64,000 bases of DNA from Yponomeuta sedellus (taxonomy: Eukaryota > Arthropoda > Insecta > Lepidoptera > Yponomeutidae), in assembly GCA_934045075.1 (NCBI GenBank), contig OW203722.1, forward strand, positions 13,020,796 through 13,084,795, written 5' to 3'. Under the pieces are notes generated by a model. It worked only from the letters and a program-made list of their open reading frames with translations. It ran no database searches and was not told the DNA's origin. Shown piece by piece: positions 33,321-42,400 of the stretch (positions are counted from its first letter, which is position 1; each line of letters opens with the position of its first letter). The position numbers and the translations under genes are program-made.

Positions 33321-34211
33321 TTAGAAAAAATTGGTAATTTCCAGCTGCTCCAGTATAGATAATCTCAACTCCTTACTGCAGATGTGTAAAATTTCGAAAT
33401 TATGGTTATTATTAAGTACATGACCCATATACAAAATGTGTTTGGCAAAATGAGACTTATCCGGATGATTGTTCCGGAAAGCCGCCACATGCTCCCTAAG
33501 ACGAGTTATGAAACTCCTACCCATCTGGCCAATATATACTCCATATATTCTGGACAAGCAACCCCAGACCGCTGGAATCTATCCAACCTCTCTTTTTGAT
33601 TGCCCAGATTCCTAGCCAAAAAATTGCCCGTCCTGAACGCGACCCGTATCCCAGATCTCTGTAACGTCCGGTGGATTTTTTCAGAAATCAGGCCTACATA
33701 GGTAATACTTGACTTCGTTTTTTGAGGCCTTTTCGGTGGCACTGCGTATAAAAGTCTGCTAACCATACTGTTCCGCTCTTCCTGACCACCACTCTATCAA
33801 TCATTCGTTTGCTATATCCGTTTGTAACTGCTATTTGATAGAGGGTATTTAGCTCCTTGTTGTAATTAGCAGAGGACATTGGCACAGCAAGCGGTGAATA
33901 CAGCAATGAAATGCTGCTATTTTGTGTTGCCACGGATAACAAGACGTTATTGGGATAACAGTATCAATCTGTGTTAGGTTTCGGTAAATCTCAAACTCAT
34001 GCTTGTTACCCACCCTAGTTATTTTAAGATCTAGGAAATTAAGTGATCCGTTCTGTTCCCTCTCTAGTTTGAAATTGATTTTAGGGTTGTTTGTGTTCAA
34101 GGTACTGACAACTATATGATTACGTTCAAAATTGTTCATGAAAATATCAGCTGGCAAAGGAAAGTGGGCATCTCCTCTATCCCCATTAATCGCTATTTTG
34201 GCGCAAAACAA
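33321..34211 (-). pseudogene. Penelope RT C-terminal part and GIY-YIG endonuclease, frameshifted
   Basis: The RT end includes KLEREQNGSLNFLDLKITRV, IYRNLTQIDTVI and the SCYPWQHKIAAF region, typical of the Penelope RT C-terminus. A shift near 33900 leads to ELNTLYQIAVTNGYSKRMID, further shifts lead to the linker (RPQKTKSSITYVGLISEKI), and the last frame (33557-33321) holds the endonuclease: GVYIGQMGRSFITRLREHV, then KSHFAKHILYMGH. At least three frame changes make it inactive. The fingers and active-site region of RT are absent upstream. Confidence 0.8.
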
Positions 34212-34321
34212 TGATAACCGTTAGGCGTTTGACGGTTTAACGGTCTAACGGTCACCGGTTTGACGGTTAGATTACGTTATCGGGGGCGGCGCGGCTTAAC
34301 CTTGTTTTTGCGGTGACGGTC

Positions 34322-34375
34322 ACCTGTGAGGCTGAGGATGCCTCATGTTAGAGGCGAAACGCGCGTATTTTCTCA
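34322..34375 (+). ncRNA. hammerhead-ribozyme-like motif in the Penelope flank
   Basis: The core CTGAGGA at 34332-34338 is followed by a stem (gcctc / gaggc with a six-base loop), then GAAAC at 34356-34360, a gcgc tetraloop and GTA at 34365-34367, the predicted cleavage position. This fits the minimal type I hammerhead with a 2-bp stem III described from Penelope-like elements. Position 7 is G, which the CUGANGA core allows. Stem I is weak: only tgag / ctca beyond unpaired or wobble bases. Because this flank is an inverted copy, the plus strand here corresponds to the sense strand of the element. Confidence 0.5.
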
Positions 34376-34511
34376 AACAAGTATTGGTGTCGTGTAGTGG
34401 TGTACTCTTGTCTTGCTTATGCTTGAAAAAGTGGGAGGGAGGGCGGTGCATTAACTTACCGCATGGTACTTCTAGGATTTTTGGCGGAATTTAGCAAATT
34501 TTCACATTTTA

Positions 34512-36473
34512 ATGCTTTTTGTTATTTGTTAACTTGTTGGCTCTGCCTATCCTTCCGCAATACATGTGTGTGTTTACGTTATGTGTTTTTGTTTATTTGT
34601 GTTCTATAATGCTCGACAAATAACTTGACCAAAAGTCTATTTCGAATCCCCTTACCGAAGTATGTTACTTTTCATAGAATTCTTCGGACTTTAGTTAAAT
34701 TAACAGATAATTTGAAAACTCACGTTTCAATTGCAAATGCATCCAAACTGCACGGATTTAGTTCAAATTATATGCCGGGCATTATACTATACTTTATTTT
34801 TAGAGTGGTGATAATAGAACGCTGGACTTACATTCGAGAGGTCGTGGATTCGAATCCCAGCATGACTTTGTTTTCTTATTAGTACATTTGTGAATTTCTA
34901 GTAATACCATTCTAATGGATGGGATGGGATGTACATAGGCTTCTTATGTTCCATACAACATACAATCCCTTTGAATCACTTTCTGTAAGTGATGGTAACT
35001 GCTTTATAGTGAAGATAAGTTTCTTTCAATAGTTTTACGTTATATTTTGATTTTAGGTAGTTTTTAGACGAAGATATGTAGAGCATCTTCTTTTTATGTT
35101 TAATTGTGATAACTCTACTATCGTGACCTCAATAATAATAATGTAATTTTTTTATAACTCGCGATGATGATCATACATAAACTTTTACCTAATCAATGAT
35201 CGCGATTAAACCCGTTTAGTGTATAACTAAATAATAATGTTGTGATAAAATTATCAGGTCCTTGATTCTGAATCTTTAAAAAGAAAATCTTAAATTTGCA
35301 TGTCCGTCAAATTAGTTTTTATATTGAGCAGTGGCTGAAATAGAAATGAATGTCACAGAATTGGGTGGCTGTTATCAGTTTCCTGTCAAATATTTTCCAA
35401 TTAAGTGTTATTTTATATTTGTAGGTATTATTTTTACGCATATGGAAACCATAATGCTGAACCTGTTATTACATTTTTTTTATAATAAACCATTTGTTTT
35501 TTTTTTGTACACCAAGTGAGCATACAGTGGAATAACATAGGAGTACTTACGAAGAAATAATAAGAACATTGGAATAATCAATCATTAAGTTTATTATTAT
35601 AAAGAAATAAATAACTTAAACAATTGATTTCGATAATTATTGTCATTAAATATTTGCAATAAGCTGTCTTACAATCTCAGTGTTCATTTAACTGTGCATG
35701 TTATTTTTATAAAGCAATAAGCTCTTAAGCAATTAAGTGAATAATAATTATAATATGATTTTATAAAATACTTACATAATAATACATAGCACAGCTTATT
35801 GCTGTATAGAGTAATTATCATACAATAGCAAAATAATTAATGTTGTAGAAAATTATATACAAAAATCTTTGGTGTATAAAAATATGTATAGACACTTCAG
35901 ATCTATAGGTAAGATCTGGTCGGTCGAAACGATTGCTGTTACGTGCAATCTTGTACGCAGGATAGTTTCACTACTGCACCTTCACATAACTTTATTACAT
36001 GAAAGGTACCAATCACAATGCCATTTCCTTTTTAGTTACTTTTTCTCGTAATTGTTCAATTTTTTTTGTGTTTTTTACTTTTTATTTATCATACCCTTAC
36101 CTATATTCTTACATGTCTACATAAGTCTATACTTATTACAAACTAACATAAATATTTTATGACGAATTTATAAACTAAGGGCCCAGACACATTCTTCACT
36201 ATTTGTACATAATATGAAAGGAATGTAACCTTTAATTTATACCTTCCTATCATAAAATATATTAGCACTTAAAATCTACCATTAAATTCAGAAGTCTCAA
36301 TTGTTTATATCAACCATAATTAAAGCCAGTCTAATTAATGGTATGATCGGATGCATGCTGGTTAGGTAAGGGATTACTCCTCAGATTATATTCCTTTCAA
36401 GCTACCACTCGGCAAAATTCTGATAAGGTGTCTACCTACGAATAGGTGTCTACGGGGACCAGCTCCATAGAGT
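34512..36473. other. intergenic, AT-rich; one tRNA-like SINE scrap
   Basis: At about 34805-34865 a tRNA-like stretch (gaggtcgtggattcgaatccc as B box) lacks a clean A box and is probably a SINE scrap. 35000-36100 is very AT-rich with many aataaa and aat runs. The last few hundred bases before 36473 are presumably the Mlp84B 3' untranslated region (minus strand). No other gene seen. Confidence 0.45.
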
Positions 36474-39400
36474 TTATGCCATGGTTAAAGTGCCTGCGCC
36501 CATTCCAAAACCTACTCCCTTGGGGCCGTAGTTCCTACCGTAGCAACCGCGGCAGTAGATTTCGCCATTGGGGCCGTCATTCAGGTTGGTAGAATCCTGT
36601 GAAACAGAAACTCAATCAGTTTTAAAACACTAGCAACGCAAGACAATGTGTAACTAGAAATGAACAATGTGTATTCTACCGTCACAGAGTTCTACATCAG
36701 TAGATCTTCATTACAGTAAGGTCATACACACATACGATTCAACATACGTTCTGTAAAATTAGATAGATCTATATGGGTCATCTATACCAGTCTACTCGTG
36801 ACTACTGCAACGACGAAACATTGGTATTTATGGGAAAAAGTAGTCTCATAAGTCTAGGTACTGTCAAACTAGCTTTAAACTGCGCGTAGGTTGCTATGTT
36901 ATATACTTTGCTGGAGTCACACATTGAGGTTTTTACTGATAGAGTATAAACCTCAATGGATATCGCATACACCACATAATATGATTATACTATTTTTATT
37001 TTTAATGCACTAACCCGTGCTAAGGACAATTTCAAAAACCTATTTAGAGTCAAAAAATTCCACCCACGCCGTGGAATTTTTGGGCGCCCATTAGCTCAGT
37101 TGGAAAGAGCGCTGGATAGCCAGAGGTTGCGGGATCGAATCCCGGCATGAGTGGAATTTTTAGCCTCTAAATAGGTTTTTGAAACCACATAATATGGTTA
37201 AAAAATTTATGATCGTGAAACTAGCGTTGGACTCTAGGCCCTAGCTTCCAAAGCTTTCTGGAACGAGCGATTTAGAGCTTCGGAAACGAAAGAAAAAATT
37301 GGATTTAATATTAAGCTATCACAAATCTATGAGATGGTAGGTACGTCGGCGCTGGGAAAGCATCTAAAAAATATCTTTAGCTCTACATCGTCTGAGCAAT
37401 CACTTTACACATAAGGTAAGAGTTGTAAAATGTACCTACCTACCGCATTTTACATTTTTTCTAACATAGGTCTGAAAGGCTAAAATTTATTATTATATAT
37501 TTCGTACAAACATTGCATAGGTACCATAACAGAGACCGAAACTCAAAGTTCACGCTAAAGTGATGCGTTTGTAAAAATAAAGTACGGCGGTACACCGGCA
37601 ATCGAACCCATAACCTCCGTTTTAGTAAATAAGTGTGTTACCAACGAGGAAGTCGACATGATAAACATTACAAGCGTTCCACACCGCCTAATAGCCCAGA
37701 AAAACCAGCAGTATCCAGTCGACAGCACCTCGACCTTCACATTTTATTTGTACAATCACCCTCAGAATGCGTGGTAGAATTCACGCGCGGCGTGTCGTGT
37801 AATCATTTGTGTTTAACTAATGCTACCATCTATAGAAAAAACATAACCTGTGGGTGTTAGTGATGGGATTCTTACCTTGAAAAAACTCCATTTCGGTAAG
37901 ATTCCGGGAATCTTTTGGAAGATCCAATCCAATTACAAGGGACTGTATATTATGTAAATTCCGCGTATATCATTATCAGGCTACTATTGAAGAATATAAC
38001 GAGTTGTTTTATGCAATGGGCACAATGGGAATCGTTTTTTCCTGGATAAGAACCCGTTTTGAGTTTATTCCCAGAATATTTCCATTTTGGGATAATTCCC
38101 CGGTATCTCTCCGCGGGAATTTTTTCACATCACTAAGGGGTACACGTCAGTGCAGTGAACGCCGATTTCCTATTTAGTCTGTGGTAGTGTGGGTTGCTGT
38201 TGCTGGCTGGGGTGGGGTGCATTGGCAGTGTTTATATACTCTGTGTGCATTGGTGGAGGAGGAACGTACATACGTAAACAAACGTATTTTTTTTACGCAA
38301 TAATTTCGAAATTTATATCCAATCATGGCTTATTTAAAAAGTGTAACCATAGTTCTACTTGTCGGCGCCTACTTTTGTAATGCGAAGAGTGAATTTTCCT
38401 CGGAAGACTGTGCATCTTTGGGATTTAACAAGGCAAATCTTTTATGCTCTTCCTGCGATCAACTCAAGGACTTCGGATTAGAGCAGCTGGTTGATCACTG
38501 CAAGGAGTGTTGTCACAACGACAATAGTGCCCCCAAGGAAAAAAAATACGCTCGGGCTATACTTGAAGTCTGTACATGCAAGTTCCCTGCATACCCTCAG
38601 ATCCAAGCATTCGTAAAGAGCGACCGGCCGGCGAAGTTCCCTAACTTGCAGATTAAATACGTGCGAGGGCTAGATCCCATCATCAAGCTCCTAGACAAAG
38701 ATGGCTTAGTGAGAGACACTGTTGCCATTGAGAAGTGGAACACAGACTCTGTCGAAGAGTTTTTGAACACGCATCTAGATAAGGAAGTTGAAGATGATCG
38801 TCATTACTTAAAGACTAATCAGATTTAAGCTAAGTTTGTAATAAAGAATAAGGTATGTACTTTTGTTGTTTTATTAGACTAGTTCCGTTCTATATAAACT
38901 GCCGTGGTCACTGATAGTATAAAATTTACCAAAAACAATTGTATTGGAAAATTAATGCAGTTGATTTGCAAAATAAAATTTAGTTCTGGTTTTAATTGAT
39001 AAATATGAAACAAAGGTCTGCTGAAGAAAGGTTTTAAAGATTAGTGTTATTTAATAATGCATAGATATACATGTACATATAGCCAAAACAGCAATTAGAA
39101 ACTAGGTTTTGCTGCTCCTTCCCAGGAGTGAGCCTTTCCATTATGCCGAAAGTTCTCATATTGGCCCATTTAACAACAGAAAAGACTTAGTTACTTACAA
39201 GAGATCTGTGGCAGTCCGCACATGTGAAGCACCGTCTGTGCCATGTGCCATTCTTGGAGTTCATCTGTTCAGCAGCATAGACTGGGAAGCCACAGCGAGG
39301 GCATCCCGCCTGGCCCTTGATGGCTTTCTGGCCAGTGAATGGCATTTGCTCAGTGCTGTTAAACAATACATTTGTCAAATATCTGCAACTAATTAGGGAT

Positions 39401-42400
39401 GCAATTTCTTTTCTCATCTGCACCATAGGGTACGGCTAAAAATATTGTGAGTGTATGAAAACCATTTTTCATATCTGTTTGCAAATTATTATGCGTAATA
39501 GGAAGTCAGAACCCCTCTTCTAACTAAAGGGTTCATTCTAGAAATGTGAAAATATTTGGAGAAATAGCATGTATAAGTCTTAAAAGGCAATCATAGGCCT
39601 TACCAGTTAACAAGCAGTAGGCGACCAACTTATAAATGGAAAACTTTATACAAATTACACTGAAAATTACTTAAATGAAGTTATTACTTCCATAAAGCAT
39701 TTAAAAAACGCCTCCTTTTACGAAACCCTACACTGCTCGTGGCTCGACACTCACTTAGCTGAATTTTACTTATATCACATGCAACCAGTGATAGGAACAG
39801 GCGGAATGTCAATGCCTACAGTTGGTGAGGAGAAAGAGCTGTCAAAACCACCAAACAACTTAAATTGCTTATCAGAGTAAATGGAGCATAATTCATTGCT
39901 TGTTTTCTCTGTGGTTATGGTAGGTAATACATATTTTTATGCTAATGCTTTATTAAAAAAAAAATTGCTTACTAAGTGACTTGAGGCTCCGAGTCGCATG
40001 AGACGAGGGTGGGAGTGTGTCCGTAGCCGAAACCGCGGGGGCCGAACAGCTTGCCGTAGCAGGCGCGGCAGTGGATCTCTTTGTCGGGCCCGTCGCACGC
40101 CAGCATGGAGTCCAGGGGACGGTGGCACTCCGCGCAGTTGAAGCACTTCTTGTGCCACATCTGACGAGAAGGTGTATTGTTAGTTAGAGGTATTTAACCT
40201 CGTAGGCGGAAAGATAAGGTTTGGCGTATTTTTGGACTTCGATAGATGTACTACTAATTGGATTTGTTTCAACACTTCCTGGATGAATCTAGAATAGAGC
40301 TGAACTCGTTTAATTTACATGTCTTAAAGATACACCGAATCGGTTTTCTGAGAATTTGTCGGCAACCGAACACATTTATATCTAAGTGTATATGACCACC
40401 CGTATCAGGAATTTAAACTGCAGCCAGATTCCAACGCCACACGCCGTATTATGGGGAAATAACTATGGAGCACCGGCTTGGCCGCGCCGGAAATAGCCGC
40501 ATGCGTGACCCACTTCGCGCATTGCGTCCATCTACAAAGAGAAAACTGTAAATAACACACCGTTCCCTTCGCCAGCTGCTGCTCAGCCGCGAAGACCATA
40601 CCGCCACATCGCGGGCAGCCCTGGCCCTTCGCCGCCATGATCGATGTGGTGTCCGGGTTGTAGAACGGCCGGCTGCTTGAAATCTCATCCTCACTGGGAA
40701 AGTAATGAAACATTAAGGCACCGTAAACTGTATATACCTTATAGATAGCTTATTTATGCTAGAGATTCGTAGCCGTAGTTGTTTGCGAGATCCATGTTGC
40801 TATGCTTCCTCATTCCGCAAATGTTAAACTTGATGGGAAGATGTACAGTCTATTTATTCTTACTTGACCAATTTAGTAAACAAGATTATTAAAATTGAGA
40901 TTAGATACCTAAACTAGACATTTTCTCGCAAATTCATGAACTATGTTTATAAAATTGGCAGCGTGTTATCTAAAAGAGTGTTCCAGGTTACTTAATTTAT
41001 GGAAATATGGCAGTTTTGGACTAAAAAGTCACAGTTTTAGGGTAGAATCTTGTTTACTAAATTGATCAAGTAAGAATAAATAGACTGTATAAAGCAAGGT
41101 TTACAGATATAGAGAGAACATGAAGTCTAAACTAAATTGGCTACGATGGTTCCTTATTTTAGGGACCCTAAAGAGTAACAGCAACCGAATGATCCTATAC
41201 TAGTTTGTAGGAAGGAGTGACAAAAGACAGAAAAATAGTCAATGTTCTGAAATAGTCAGAACGGTATGATAGAGACTCACGTCAAGCCGTCAGTCTGCAG
41301 AAATCCAGAGCCACAAGCAAACCCGTAGCCGTGCGGGCCCCATTTCTTGCCGTAACAGGTCTTGCAGTAGACTTCGCTGTCGGGTCCATCGCAAGCAATG
41401 ATGGAATCCAGGGTTTTGGTGCAATCGCGGCACTTGAAGCACTTGCGATGCCACTCGCGGCCCTTGGCTAGCACCTGCTCTGCGGCGAACACTACGCCGC
41501 CGCAGCGCGGGCAGCCCTTGCCTGGTGGGGCCATGATCGAGGCCGTATCGATCAGCGTAGTCTTTGGAGCTTGGTCGCTGTGCATCAAATAAAAAACGTC
41601 AATCTCTTCTAAGTCCGCCTAGTAGAAAATGTTACGAGATTATGAATTATAATGGCTGTTATGAATATGAAGAGGACGATGAACCAACCATTTTTACTGC
41701 CATCGGATGTCAGGCCGCCGTTTGTGGGCTACCTTGTGTTAGTTCCAAACTCCCGCGGCCGCTCTATCCGATTACAGATTTAGTTCGTTCGAGAGAAGAG
41801 CGCGTGCTATTTTCATATTGGAACTCTGCCATCTCTAGTTTGTATTATAAGCTGTTTTTATGAAAGTGACTATGAGATGAAAATAACCTAAACCTGTCTT
41901 GTAACTTGAGAGGTTTCAGGCGTAGGTACAGTTCAGCGTTCTTTGAACTAGTTAGTCATCAATTTTTTGACAGATGATTAGACGGGCAGACTAAAAATGA
42001 ATTTCTGAAAAGCTCAGGGTAAAAGCACATCGTATAATCTAAAGTAAAAAAAAATCATCCACCTCTCGGGTTTTGGAATTAAAAAAAACGATGGTTGTAT
42101 AGTTTAAAGATTTCAGAACTGTTACATAAAATAATGGTATTCTGTAACACTGAATGATGTAGTTATTATGTTAAGTTTAAATGGATTTATAGTAGGCAAC
42201 TGGGTAACACCACAAACAATTTGCTAAAGCAGTCTAGAAGCAAATATTTCATTAGATGGATTGTTAGGCGATAGTGAAGGACAGACAGTCTTATAGACTG
42301 CGTCGGTACAAATTCCTTACATACACTATTATGTACCTCTGCCACTCTTGGTCCTTTATATCACACATTAGACCCAGGGTTGACATCCCCCCGTGGCCAA

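Larger units (their letters stand above)
33151..34511 (-). mobile_element. Penelope-like element with inverted flanks
   Basis: The coding part (34211-33321, minus) encodes the RT end and GIY-YIG endonuclease. The flanks are inverted copies of each other: 33151-33239 pairs with 34425-34511, and 33239-33272 pairs with 34201-34235. The right flank has 189 extra bases (34236-34424) that the left one lacks. Penelope-like elements are known for LTR-like flanks in direct or inverted orientation. The 5' part of RT is missing. Confidence 0.75.

Noticed and set aside
34805..34865. tRNA gene
   Set aside because: Good B-box but no proper A-box or acceptor pairing; treated as a SINE scrap.
37083..37152. 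tRNA gene (gcccattagctcagttgg...)
   Set aside because: The core belongs to a dispersed family with inverted arms. The anticodon arm is imperfect, and other copies show the same sequence in repeat context.
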